In this document: positions 14,101 through 29,100 of the stretch, piece after piece
How positions within the stretch are numbered: position 1 is the first letter of the stretch
Layout: each line of letters opens with the position of its first letter
From: Gordionus sp. m RMFG-2023
Lineage: Eukaryota > Nematomorpha > Gordioida > Chordodea > Parachordodidae
Reading direction: 5' to 3'
DNA: 64,000 nt
Assembly: GCF_954871325.1 (NCBI RefSeq)
Contig: NC_088776.1
Span: 14,012,052-14,076,051 of the forward strand
Notes under the pieces: generated by a model
Told to the model about the DNA's origin: nothing
The model's input: the letters and a program-made list of their open reading frames with translations, nothing else
The model's database searches: none
Translations under genes and position numbers: made by a program

Positions 14101-17100
14101 AAGTAACTTTATTTGACGTAGCGATTATAATTGCAAATACAATATCGCTAAAATGTATTTTAAATAAAAAATAATTATAAAGAAAAATCGGCGTCTTTTT
14201 GATGCCTATTATATTTTTGTCCATAGCCATGGACTGTCTATATTGTCTTCAATTATCATTACTAAATTATTTAATTTTGCTTGTGATTATTTAACGAAGA
14301 TAATTTTTATTAATCTTAATTTTGAAGAATTTTACTCTGCAGTAGCTATAGCACTAGATAAAGTTAAAAAATAAGCAAATTTCCGACGAGAAAGTTTTTC
14401 GAATCATAGAATGAGACATCTAAATCATGAGCATATTTTAATTGTTGGCTTAGTTAAAAATATTTTGCTTAGAAAGATTTAAACGATTTTTTGGGTTCAA
14501 GAAATGAAAAATGTATACTTACAATAAGTTACGCTGGCAAATCGTTTTTCCAAATTAGTGCGATAGATGCAATTTAAGTATCAATATCAAATAATTCGCA
14601 CCCCCCCCCCCTCCCCCCCTCCCCAAGCCAAAAAATTTAGATTCCGGCTAAAATATATTTTCAAAATATTACTATTTTATTATTATTAATTTATATTTTA
14701 TATTAATTATTCCTACCTCTTATCACATATTCATTACAATTTACATTTATTTATAAAATTCACAGCAGAAATAAATATGCTCATAATTTATTCTAAGAAT
14801 TAATATCGATTTGAAATTTTCCTTGGCGTTATATTTATCTACCATTTTAAAATTCTCCACCAAGTCATATGAAACTTTTCACTCCAAAACGAAAGTAAAA
14901 CAAAAAAATGGCATCGAATTAATTGAAAATATGTAAATAGTTGAAAGCATAATGTAAATTAAGGTAGGGCAAATGTAGATGACGAATTTCAGAAACTTTT
15001 TGTCATTATTGAGTCAAAACAGAGCTCTATGAATTTAATATTTGTCCACCTCGACTCGCAGCAAGGGCCTATCGTTCCAATATTAATATGGGGTCAGTCG
15101 AAGAACACTAAAATAAATATCCTTTTCTCCTTATTAAATATTTTTCTAACTCAAATGAATGAAAGTTTCTTGATTATGACACCAAGCACTGATGATATCA
15201 TTGAAAAATTAGCTCAATCCTAAAGAAGATTCAATTTCACACGTTATAAATTTATAATAAGCTTTTTAATTATATTTTTACCCATCCATATTTTCTTCCA
15301 TAAATACTTTGTAAGTTTACATGCTTGCAATAATTTTTAAGATTATTTTTATGCTTTAACCTATATTTCCAACATTTAAATTATAATTTTAATTTATATA
15401 TCAAATTTTAAATATCTAAAGAATATATTTTTAACAAAGTTCATTTGAGTCATTTATTTTATAGTGATTCATCATATGTCAATTATATTCAATATTTTAC
15501 CATTCATTAATATTTGTATTTGTGTATTAGAAATTGCCAATAATTTATAGCCACTAGTTTAATAAAATCCGATACTATTCATAAATAATTCCTAAAATGA
15601 TTTTAATTTTTTTTTAAATTATCCCCCCCCCCCCTCCTACCATAGCGAATTTCTGTGTACGCGCCTGGAGTTCTTCAAAATACTCGTTTATTTTTTATAA
15701 CTCTTTCATTTTTTAATAATAATCCACAGTTCGTTCATATTTTAATTATTTTTTCAACTTCCATTTTCAACCTTAAAAGATTATTTCTTATTTTTTTTAA
15801 TCATAATTTTCAAATAATCTTAATGTTTTAATTGTAAGTTTCTCATTTAAGTCAATGGACATCAAATATTTTTGAGCAGCTTTTCTATTTTTCGATAGCT
15901 TACTATGAAACATTCCTCACAGCTAATATAAAATTAAATTTTCTATATTTTATTCCTTATAGAAGGTGCTTCGTCTGTATCTCCACTTTTCTGTAGTAGA
16001 TATAGTTGATAATATTTTTAAAAAAAATTCAAATATAGTTATAACGTGGATGATAGTGAATCGCACCTGAATGACCATATTAATTGACACAAATTTTTTA
16101 GTGTTTTAAAATTGTTTGACTGCTGAAGGTTAGAATTTTTTAATCTGTACCTTTTAGTTATCATTTTACTAATGAATTCATATTTTATTGAATAATACTC
16201 ATAGAAATTCTGGATCTCGCTAATTGTTGTTCGTAGCATCATATAAGATAATATTCAATATTTAAATATATAAACTAAGTAAAATTTTACTTTTTCAGGG
16301 GTTTCAAAAGCCCTATAATTTTTCAAAAATTGGGTTAGGCCCATTTTTGTTGCAAGTTTTAGGGGTATCTGTTATGCTCCTGATGTTTAAAAGTTTAAAA
16401 ATAAAATGGTGCCTGCCCCCCTGTGAAAAATATCTATTATTTTATTTTAATCTTTTCATCATTAAAATCAGCATTATATATTTTTAAAATATTATATATA
16501 CATAAAATCGAATTATTCTCAATCAATAATTTATGAATACTTACTTATTTTACACCTAATTAAGAGAGTTTTTTTTATAATATCGATTTACAATTTTTTC
16601 AAAAAAAAGAATAAAATAAATAACATTTTAATGACTCTATTAAAGAATTGAACTTATTAAATACCATTTTTCTTTCCTCTCCTTCTTCCGCCTTTAATAT
16701 GCAAATTGCAAAATATGCCATTCCGAACAAATGAATGATTCTGTATTATACCTTAATGGAATCGACATTCCAAAATATTTGTTGGACCCAATTTATAAAG
16801 CAATATAATTCAAGGTAATATTATAATATTTTATTTTAAAAAAATTGGACATGACTGAAATTTTGTAGATAGTGTCTATGTGTATTTTCACTCAATGTGT
16901 TATTTTTTCAAGATTAAATCATTTTTTGAGCGCGTTTTTCAAATTTAAAAAAAATTGAATTTTGCAAAATGTATTCCAGCTTGTGTAGAAAACCTAATCT
17001 GAGATTTGAGAAAAATAACACATTGACGCATACATATAAAATTTCTTCAAATTCAACTACCTTAATATTTCTACTTAACAAAAGAACAGAATAGTATATT

Positions 17101-20100
17101 TTTAAAAGATACTTTTATTGTATACATTTTTTTTATCTATGGTTGATATTTCCTTTTTACAGAGACTTCAATATGCTTAGGTAGGTATTATATATATAAT
17201 ATATACTTTTCGGCCAATATATTTCAATTTTAAAGATCTAGAGTTTAAATCCAGGTTACAAAAAAAAATTGATGGTTTTTAGTTCTTATAGAGCCGAGGA
17301 TCATTTCAATAGTTTCTAATTAAACTGAGTTTCTCATTCCATTGGAAACGATGACAAAAGTGTATAAGAATATAATTATAATTTTTTTTCCCCAATCATT
17401 AATGATTTGTTGAACTTTATAATTTGATAAAATTCTATCCCTAATATTAGTCTTTTATTTGTAAAAATAGAAATATATTTTTCGCTAAAAATTTGGCGCC
17501 AATTTTGTTTTCATTTAATTTCAATTGTTGAAATGTATGATATATTTTATCATTAAAATGTTTGAAATTACAAACTAATTTTCAAGAATATGAAAATTGG
17601 GAAAATTAAAAAAAATAATTTTAGGAAAAAATTTCTATATAAAATTATTACCCGGAAAAAATTTCCGCTGAAATAAACTCCCCATTTTTTAGATTTTAAA
17701 ATAAATTTAGCGCTGGATTGGTGATAATTAATTATTTTTTTAAAAATAAATTTTTTGAAGTAGAACAGTAATTTTTAAACATAACTTCTTTGGGGGTGTG
17801 CTAGAGCCTCCCCAGAACGCCACAAAATATTTGGCACGCATGCCTAGATTTTCTATTTAGGCGACTATATTTTCTAATTTTTGAAGATTTTGTTTCAAAC
17901 TCTGATTTTTGGTAATGTTATAAATTTTAAAATTTGTGTGAAAATGGCTAGGAAATAACACGACCCAATTTTACACTTACAAAAAATATTTTTTTAAAAC
18001 TATAATACCTATTTTGTTCGAGAAAATTGATATTCTATAAAAAAGCTTTTTTTCTTCCATTTTGTATAAGATAGTTTATCGGTAATAAATCACTACTTAT
18101 TATTTTTGAATTAAATGTCCTCAAAAGTTATTCTTGCAGGTATAAATCATATAATCTATTACAAAAATTCAACATATTGTCTACCATAATTTTTTTTTAG
18201 TTATATAGGTAAATAAATTACCTCTTATAATTTAATAATTTACAAAAAAATGACGTCTCGCTGGGATATATTGGAATATTTAATATTTAAATCATTTATA
18301 GAGTGACATTTTTTAAAATTTTTGCGAGACTTGATTTCACCGGAATTATATTCTAGCATGTGTATAATATACTACCTATGAATTACAGAAAATTTTGTTA
18401 TAAAATTTTGTGTTAACTTATTTAAATTAAAATTGGACTTGCTATAATAAATACATCATAGAAATACAAAAAAAAATTAAGAAAATAATCTTGGAAAAGA
18501 TCAAATAACTTCAAAATTGACAAATTTATTATAAATATTTGTCACATAATATTTGAAAAAATTTATGATGATTATTTTACATCTGATTTTAATTAGACAG
18601 TTTCTTTTGGACAAGTTTGGAATTTGGAATTTAAAAAAATATATTAAGTTTATAAATTAAATAACGGAGATTCATTTAAATAAGTCAAAAATATTTTTAA
18701 GTAACCTATAACTAATTTTGAAGTAATTTTACAATTATTTTGCCCAGTGATAAAATCAATCAACACAGAATATTTAAGTTATCGAACAAATTTGATTACT
18801 AAACGCCTTTCAATATCAGTTGTTAATTGATTATTTAAATTTTAAATATATTTTCAGTGAATATAATTTGGTTTGTAATTTGAGAGATAAGCATAAGGCA
18901 GTAAGCTAAGCTTTTATTTAATTTATTTATAATAATAACCATTAATTTGTGAATGTTGATAGAGATAATTCAACAAAGTCAAACCTAATCGTCACCAATT
19001 AGTTTAACATGCTTTAATAACAAAATATTCTGAAATATTGAATCATTAAGTTTGCTAAAATACAGAAGCAGCAAAGTATATGTAAGGTAGAAATTAAATG
19101 TAAGAAAAAAACAACTCTGCCCTATTCAATCATAAAAAAACTATTACGTCAAATTATTTGTGATAGTTATTTTAACAATTGATGAACCAAACACAAATAA
19201 TAATACCAAGCATTATTAATTGAAATTTTTGGTAAAAGAACATATGTATTATTTTAAATACTTTCTACTATGGAATTTAAGTCTTTTATAAGAGAATTAA
19301 ATTCCAAAATAAAAATCAAATATATTCTATATTCTCAATTGAGCAATATATTAAATTAATGAAATTAATGAGTGAGGATACTTATCCCGTGTTATCTAAA
19401 ATGATTACCTATAAATTATCAATTCAAGTTCGGCTCATTGGGGGGGGGGGGGATTGTTGAAATTACATAGTTATGACTTATAAGATTTATTATCTTTTTC
19501 AGTAGTAGCAATATTTTTCATTAGAAATAAATATAAAAATGAAGGATAGAAAGTCTTAGAAAGAAGGAACAAATAGAATGACTTAAAAAACTGGCTATTT
19601 TCGGGGTCGCATATTTTTTTTATTTTATTCAATGTTAATAATGATATTACATTACATTAGTATTTCGATTTAAAAAAAATTGAACATTTGTTTGAAGTAT
19701 TTAATTTTGTTATATTAATAAAATTTAGAAGTTAATTATATGGCTTACCTAAAGGACAAATGCTTAGATAAAAATTATATATATATATATACCCTATTAA
19801 TTGATTCTCGAAATAAAATTACTAGATATATTCATTATAAAGTAATATAAATTTATGATTATATTTCTTTATCTATTAATAAATAGCTTAAATCCTCTAA
19901 TATAAGTCTATAATATTTAATCCGCAAGTTGGCGTATTATTTAAAAAATTTTCTCTCAAATTTTTTGTTTTATTATATTTCTAAAAATCATATTAACATT
20001 ATTACTTAAAAAGTCGAATATTCCATTTATCATCAATAAAAAAAAATTGATTGAAACAAATTTCGGTATAAATTGTGATTTCGAATATAATTTTTTTAAA

Positions 20101-23100
20101 ATAAATTGCAAATGTTAGAATTTTAATGGTCATCTATGTGTACTTCTAAAAACCTAAAATAAAACTGATAAAAAAATGATATTTTTTTAATAATTTTGGT
20201 CTAATTGCTGTTATATCATGGTTGGCAAGTCGATATATTGACCAGAGGAGTATTTGACCTGATCAAATACGATCAAATACTTAAAAAATATAAAGAAAAA
20301 AACTTAAAATTATGTCTGAAAAAATTATAAAAATGCTGTTTATTTATTGGGTCCCCACAATATCAAGGAACGCATCTTACAAGTAGTAAATTTAGTGAGT
20401 ATGTGATATAATACAAGAATTAGGCCATTTAAAAAGTGGTGATGATAAAAATATATCAAACGATACCTTAATTTTCAGAAATAAGATCAGTTTAATAAAA
20501 TATATGGAAAACAGTAACATATGAAACAATCAGATTAGGCCTCAAGTTAGTGGAATGGGCTAGAGGCGGTATTTTACCAACAATTCCTATTGCTACCTCT
20601 TCGTAAAAATTGATCGATTTGGGTTAATATTCCTACAAAAACAGAAATCGATTGAAGATCTCGACAATAGGAAAATTGATTAAGAAATATTAAAGAAAAT
20701 GATAATATTAAATATGAATCAGTACAAGACTCTGCCACGGAGATCGACACATTAGTTATTGAATAACAATGAATTTAAAAAACATCATAAAATTAATACT
20801 ATAGATTCATTTTGCTATTATGCAAAATAAAGTTAATATTATCTTAAAAAACATTTATTTACGTATTTGACAATATTTGACCTTAAAATACACAACTCTG
20901 CTATTAATAGTTTGTTTAATAATTAGGGCCTACTTGCATTGATATTTTTTTAGAAGAGTATATATTTTATTAGATTACATAGATTAATTACAATATTCCC
21001 ATATATAAATATCCTTCTCAATATTATAATATTTTTTTAGCTGAGAGATCACTATATGTTATATTTTATTTGTTGTCAAGAAAGCGAGATTTGACATTGG
21101 AAATCAAAACCTAAATATAAAAAGAAAATATATACTAAAATTATAGTTGAATCCTTTATTAAATAATAATAAATATAATTAAATACAAAGTGAAAAACAT
21201 AATCAAAATAAAAGAAAATTAAAATTAATATAAGAAAAGAAAAGAAAAAGTAAATTTTAGTTAAAAAAATATAATCTAATCACCATTTTTCGCATCATAA
21301 TTTCTCCATTATATATCCTTTTTCTTTAATCAACATTAGCATAGTCTCAATTTGTACCGAGATTTAATTCTTTTTTCTTGAGTAGATTTGAATATCTTTC
21401 GGCTTCGTAATTTTGTTTAAAAGTAATTTGCCTGTCTGGCGTTTTTCTTAATCTAGTAAATTTGAATATTACCACAATTACAACATTTGTAAATTGGTAT
21501 TTGTTCTTGTCTAAAACCTTAAAGACAGATTGTATAGTTGAAATAGAACATCATACATCAAGGCGAGATCTAATAAGAGTATGAAGCTGCTGGACACCCA
21601 TTGTACATCAACTACCCTTCCAATCTTCAGCAACTGAATGCCCAATTCAGACGCTTTTTCCCTACCACTTTTGATTTTTGTTAAACTGGCTATATAAACT
21701 ATATTTTATGTCAATAAATTGAACCTACTGTAATTGCTTAAAATATATAGAGATTTAAAAATAAATATATTTATATAAAAAAATATCTATAAGCTCCTCT
21801 TTTTGTTGATCTTGCTTTGCTTATAAAAATAATTTGTAATCTTTTTCATCTTTATATAACACGTACACGGCTAGTCAAAACTCATAAAATGACATCCCCC
21901 TATTTTATTGGCGACTCTATTTTAACAACCAATTAAGATAGGAAAGGGTTAGTTTTTGGAATTAAAAATGTATAATTATATTAATATCTATACTATTTTG
22001 TTTATTTCATAATAAAAAATATTATTAACATGCTAAAATACCATTTTTAAAAAAAATTTTTTGGCGGATGCACGCTAAACACTATAGACCTGAGTATGAG
22101 TTAGTTCTGCTTCTGCGACGATTTAAAATAATGTATCTAAAAAAAATATCGTTGAAATATTTGTCTTAAAGAAATTATCATAATACTTTTAGATATATCA
22201 AGATTAAATAATAATAATAAAAACCTAAATGAACTTTTAATGTTTTGGTTTGTAATATAATAATACCTGATATATAACTTTTACAAATAATTTTATTTTA
22301 ATAGTATTTAAATATAAACAATTTACGGATAGAATTATTTTATAATCCTTTTCAATATAATTATATTATAAGAATTATACCATTTATTAATATGGATTAA
22401 AGGAAATATAATATTAATTTATATCAGAAACCTGCAGAGATACTATTTACCCGGATCTTTTTTTAAAAAAAATTTCGACCAGCTCGGAATTTTTAAAAAT
22501 AGATCATTTATTTTTAATTTTTATAACTAATAATGGCGATTTAAAATATTTGTTTTTAAAATATGCGGCCTGAACGGGTATTTTTAAAAAAATTAATATG
22601 GCCCAGCTCGTGTACCCAGGTCGGGTCTGCAGGTCTCTGATTATTGAATATACCTAGTAATTTAATTTTTATAACTTGTTACATCATAAGAAAATATCTC
22701 AATCAACTTAATTAATAGGGTATGCATATAAGATTTTTAGTAAAAATTTGCAATTTATCTAGGTATTTGCAATTTAGTCAAACTTTTATTAATTAAAAAT
22801 AACGTATAAAAAAGTTTTAAATAAACCTTAAATCGCGCTTTTGGCTAATGTATTTTGATTGTTATTTTCGTAATTTTGGTACGCTGATGACTAGTTTGGT
22901 AGAATCTTTAAAAGTGTTATTTTAAAATATATCACATTCACATCTATATACAACTTTTTGCAAAATTTATGAACTTAAGAAAATTTATTTTTGGATCGAA
23001 TCGAATGATTATTTTATTATTTGTACGAATACGTCCGTAATTGGCTTTGCCATTTAAAATCCCCTCATACATCATATATATATTCACAATTTATCTTAAA

Positions 23101-26100
23101 TAATATATTTTTTCGCCAAAATTTTATCACGATCCTATCCAATATTATTTATACTTATATTTATGATTATATTGTTATATATAAAATACAAAAAAAACAG
23201 ATAAAAATCTAAAAAATTTTAATGTTAATAATCAAATATATATCCTCTATACTCTAACAGATATGTAAACTAGCTAATTTAAATAAAAAAATAAAAATTA
23301 TGTTTGTATTAGAGATCCTTATTCCTTAGTATTTTTTTAAAAAAATTACAAAAAAATATTGGTGTAGCTTTTATAAATTTTTTTAACGAGATGTTAATTA
23401 ATCTGAAATATAGAAAATCTTGTTATTATCATCATTTTTTTACTCCCTAACATTATTTATTTAAAAAAAATTATATATTTTTTATTAAAATTTATAAATA
23501 TATTGATTAAAAAATATTTCCAATAAATAATAAGTATCTTGATCAAATTTAATATTTTTTTGATTTTGGTATTATTCTATTTTATATTATAACAAAAAAA
23601 AAGTAAATTTGAAAAAAAGATATAAATAATAAAAGAATAATTTTTTTCTATTTTAAACAATTTATTTTATCTCCACCGAATCTATGAAGGAACGACTTTT
23701 TGGAACGTCTAAAGGGATTTTATTTTATTTGGGGAATGAGACTGATATATTATAATAAAGGATAATTTAGTTCTAATTATTTTTCTTTCAATTTAAGTAT
23801 GAAAAATATACTCAAATTTATTTAAAAAAGGAGAGATCAGTAATTTGCTTAGTAAAATAGTATAATGTCAAAAATCCGGGCCAGACCTAAAAACTAAAAA
23901 AAATAAGTTCACAAACCCGAAACGGGTTTTTTTTAAAATAAATTTAAATTATAACAATTAACCCTTTGAAATGGAATAATTAATTAGATTCTCATATTCC
24001 CCTTATAAAATACAAACAAGAGTTAAAATAACGAAATTTAAAAATCAACCGCGTTCGGGCTTAAAAATAATACCTATGCAAGCCTGTGATAAAAATAGAC
24101 TAATATTTTTCTTCTCTAAACTCAATACAAAAAGTATTAGAGAAAAAACGTAATAATGATTTTAGCTTCTTTTAAAGCAGTTATTATTAGTGTGCGATGC
24201 TCTTGTAATCCACTGCAAAATATCGCTTACAGAGATCCACTGAAAGGAACCATAAATCGGTAGACAGAAGAGGATGTTGAAAATATTTTAATTTTACGGC
24301 TCAGACTTAGTATTTTTAAAAAAAATGATTTTAAATAATTATTTATATCATACTTAATAAATATAACCCTCAATAATTATAAAACATTAGTTGCCTTTAT
24401 CAAAATCTTTTTAAAAAGATGTGCTTATCTATACGTAATTTAATTCTATTAAGTTTATTTTTGAACAAAAAACAGTTTTAAAATGCTTAAACTAAAACGT
24501 TTTAATTCGGGTTTTAAAATTTTAAACTTTCGAGTAGATTTTTAACCGAACCGATTATTTTTTACAAATCGAACTTTTTTACCTGATTTTTAAGCCAATA
24601 TTTGTTACAGTTCATATAGGTGTTAAAATATCAACAAATTTATATTATTTTTTTATTTTTATGTTAATTAGAATTCATTTTTGAGCAATATAGAGTGAAA
24701 ATCATTTTTTTTGTCAATATATTTATTTTATATATTTTATTTTTTGTTCCATTTCAAATCCAAACGTTATTATTATTAGATTAAAAATAAAAATGCTATT
24801 TATTATGGATGAGTTGATAGGTTTTATGAATATTCTTTTCTCCCCAATTTCTTTGGGATTTGGGTTTTTTTTATCTGACTTAATATAATATTTGTTATAA
24901 TATAATAATTTAAGGATAAAAAAAATGAAAATTAATATTATTATGACAATAATATAATTATAAATATATAACGTAACGAAACTATAACTAATTAGGGAAT
25001 TTTTTTTTATTTCGATTTAAAAACGATTACAATTTACAATAAAAGATATAAAGCTATATAAAAATAGAATATTATTATTTATTTTTTTAAAAAAAGGTAA
25101 TAATGTAATATATTAAAAAATGAACATGAGGAGGTGCATCTAGGTTATGGCACCGTGGATAGTTATACTATGAACAAATTTCTATTAATTCGTTGAGTAG
25201 GTAAAAACCTTCCTGAGGATCACCCGAAATTAAACGTATTTTTTGGTCGAGTCCCTTGAAAAAATCCTTTGCTCTGGGTCCAAAAGCACCGATTGTGTCA
25301 GAAACAATGGGGGTTAGAGTAATATTAGAAATACTAATGTATTTATTAATTTTTCTAATTTCCTCTTGAACTAAGGAATTAGAGCTAAATGATGGTGCAA
25401 ACGATCAACACATGTATAATCTCAGGCTAGCGGGATTCCACTTGCTCCACGGAATAAGTGTCATTCCGTCAGGCCTGATATTGTCCTCTAGATTAAGACC
25501 TACAGGTTCCAATTGATGGAATATTAGCTGAACGGAAAGTATTATGATATTGTTACACAAGAAATTAGAATACTATATATAAAAGCCTTGAAATAATAAT
25601 AAAAAATTATTATATATTTTTTTAAAATAAAACAATATGTAGCAAAGATAGAAAATTCCCATATAATTTTTAATAATTTCACTATCAACTACGTATCTTT
25701 TTAATTGGAATTAATAAAAAGAAATATATATAATTGCAATATAGTAGACAATTTAGTCATTAATAAAGTTTCGTCAAAAAAAAAATTATAAAAATTCGAT
25801 CCTAAATTTTTTTGTCCCCTTTGGTTTCGTCATTTCATTTCATTCTAGTCTGGTATTTTTGATAATTTATAGGATGGATAATCTAATAACATAATAATCT
25901 ACAAAAAAATATAAATAATTCAACTCAATTTTATAAAAAAAAAAATTTCAATGTCTATTTTAGAAAATAATTACTAAATAAATAATATTAGAGTTTTTAT
26001 TTTAATTAAAATATATTTCAAAAAAAATTCCTAAAAATATTATGCTATGAAAAAGGTAAAAAAAAATTGAATAAATTGTTTTCTTTTTTCTCCTATATTC

Positions 26101-29100
26101 ACTTAAAATTTAATTAAATGATTTCAATTAGAATATGAAAATCAACGCTCGGTAACGATTTAAAAAAAGCACTATTTAGATATTAATTATTTTAAATGTA
26201 AAATTTGAGAGGAAATCTCCAAGATTAGGATTTGGATCCTTCCCCAATTTTGACCAAACTTTCATTAGGAATACAATTGAAGGCTAGGGAGTTATCACTT
26301 GAAAGACTTAGCCATAGTCAACAGTTTTTGTAATTAATTTATATTGCAGTTGAGTGGTTTAATATATGGGGTAACCGGTATTGGTATTCATAATCTAAAA
26401 TTTTCATTTACGAAGGCAATTTTTTTTAATACGAAAAGATTCAATTTTACCACAAATGTATTCTATCATGTGTAGAATATCCCTACGAATTTCAGATAAT
26501 TTTGCTGCAAACTTCTAAACTACTCATAATTTATACACATTTTTTAAATAAATTATAAAAAAAAATACAAAATATTTATGGTGATATTCTCTGAAGTATT
26601 TACACATTTTAGAATACAATTCCTGTAAAATCAGATTTTTTTCAAATTTAAAAATCGGCCTGGTATATAATTTAAATTAAGAAATTCAGGATAAGGCCAA
26701 ATTTAAAATACGCGTGATAATAGCATGACATCATCGATGCTTAAATCACAAAGTGAATAATACAGAAGTGACATCATTTAGCAACGATATATACATATCC
26801 ATCGCTTAACTATCATCGTGCTTATTAAAAATAAAACTAAAGTCATTATTCCAAAAATTTCGACATATATTGCTAGTGAATTTAAATTGAATTAATTTTT
26901 AACTAAAATCATAAATTCCGTTATCATTAAATATATTTTTTATGTGAAAATTTTGGGTTTAATAGAAAATATTATAACAAGGAAGGTGCAAAAATTATAA
27001 TAAAAAACATTACTTATTATTTCTTGCATATTTCCAAGACCGTTTACTTTATTTGGTTTCAATCGAGTCCAAAAAAATTTAAGATTGTTCAAATTTAAAA
27101 AGTGAGCTAATCGAAATAGGGATTTTTTTAGATCAGCTGATGTCAAATGATTTTACAAACAATAAATATAATAGTTAATTTTGTCTGCCAAGTGTCAACA
27201 ACCTTAACTGATACAATCGCTATAAAACCTATGTTAAACCTAAAAATTACTTCGAATTCATAGCTGTTTTTAAAATGATATTTTAGCAAATTTTATTAAC
27301 TTATTTCAGTTTGTGTGCTGGGCCTTACTTATATGATTTCTTAAAATGGATTCAGCGAAAAAAAAACTTTTTTTCACAATATTAATTTTTCTGAAATTTT
27401 TTTCTTGGAACGGATGAGTCATATCGTGGGAAAGTTGAGCTCATGGGGTTATTGCGAGAACTAAATTTTTTTTATCATATTTGCTAATAAAGATTATATA
27501 ATATTTATAAAATATTCATTTAGCCTAACATGATGAGTTGAAAATCATAAATTTCTTATATTATATGTTTAAAGTAGATAGCTCATTTCAACCTCACGAA
27601 TTCTCATGTATTTAGAACCTTATAAGTATTTTTAACACTTATTTTTGGCTCGAATAAATTGATATTCATAAAAATAATAGGTTTTTTTTCTTCTTTTATA
27701 TAAAATAGTTTTTAGATAGTATAAATATTCATTAGCTTTAATTGTTTGAAAAGTATAAAATTTAAATAGTTACTAGCAAAAATTTTTACGGTGGCGCGCA
27801 CGTATTAATTTGCTATGGGGAATAGGCGGAAAGGGGATAATTAAAAAAATTTCTAGGAGTTATTCAAAAATATCTTGAGTTCCAGAAATCTATTGGGGCT
27901 AGCACTAGTGACTATATAAAAAACAAATGTCTTGAAAAAAAACAAATATAAATATTTTAAGCATTTGAAATTTGATATATAAATTTAAATTATATTTAAA
28001 AAATTGAATGTTGGAAATGTATATTAATGCACCAAAATATTATTAAGAATTATTGCATTTATATAAACTTACATAGTTCATGGAAAAAAAATGGGGAAAA
28101 ATATTATTAAGAAGCATATTATAAATTTATAATGGGAAATTTAAGCTTCTTTGTTGAGCTAATTTTTTAATGATTTCATCAGCGTTTGGTATAAACTCCC
28201 TTATATATTAGGAAAATAAAAATGTGTTTGAATATAAGTCATTAATATTTTTTGGACATTATCAACTCTATTTGCCAAACATTTAATTTTTCTCTATCTA
28301 GATGAAATAGATTCGAAAGAATTTTGCGATAATAATATTTGTAGATTTGTAAGTTCCACCTGATGAATCAAGAATCTATGTAATATCACATTTTGTAATA
28401 AAAATATTCAAAAGGGAAATAAGGAAGTTGATGATTCTATATTAATATTGGAACGATGGGCTTGCCTTGCAGCGAGTCATAATAGACAGATATTAAATTC
28501 ATAGAGCTCTGCTTTTAACTCAAAAATGACATTTTATTTATGAAATTCGCAATTTACATTTGTCCTAACTTCCTTAAGTTCTTATATGATAAGATGCTTT
28601 CAGCTATTATAAAAATCTCAGTCAATTTTTCAAATTGTAGTTAAAATTTGTTAATATTCTAATGTAAAAAAATAATTGGTTGTAGTATCGTGTCCAATAA
28701 TTTGTCTGCTTCTGAAGAAATGCCTTTTTCAACCAATGGGTCATTAATAGCATTTATTTTATTTTTAACTTCTTAAACGCCTTTAGTTTTTATTGTGAAG
28801 GCATCATGTTGTTGGACAAGCTTTTTGTAATATACCGTGTTCGCCAAGAAACTTAGTATTGAGATATCTAAACATCTCATAAATCCTAGATTTAATAAAG
28901 ATAAATAAAATTATACCTGAATTTGATATCAATGGAACTTGAATCAGAAATTGATGAGCAATAGCCATTGGACATTTCTTTTTAGGCCTGAAGTTCATTA
29001 AATTGTACACTAATTGCATGGGCTCCATCATACCATTGTCAAAATGACTAGGATTCTGATTTTTAACAATACTGGTTAAAAAAAAGTCTTTATATCCATT

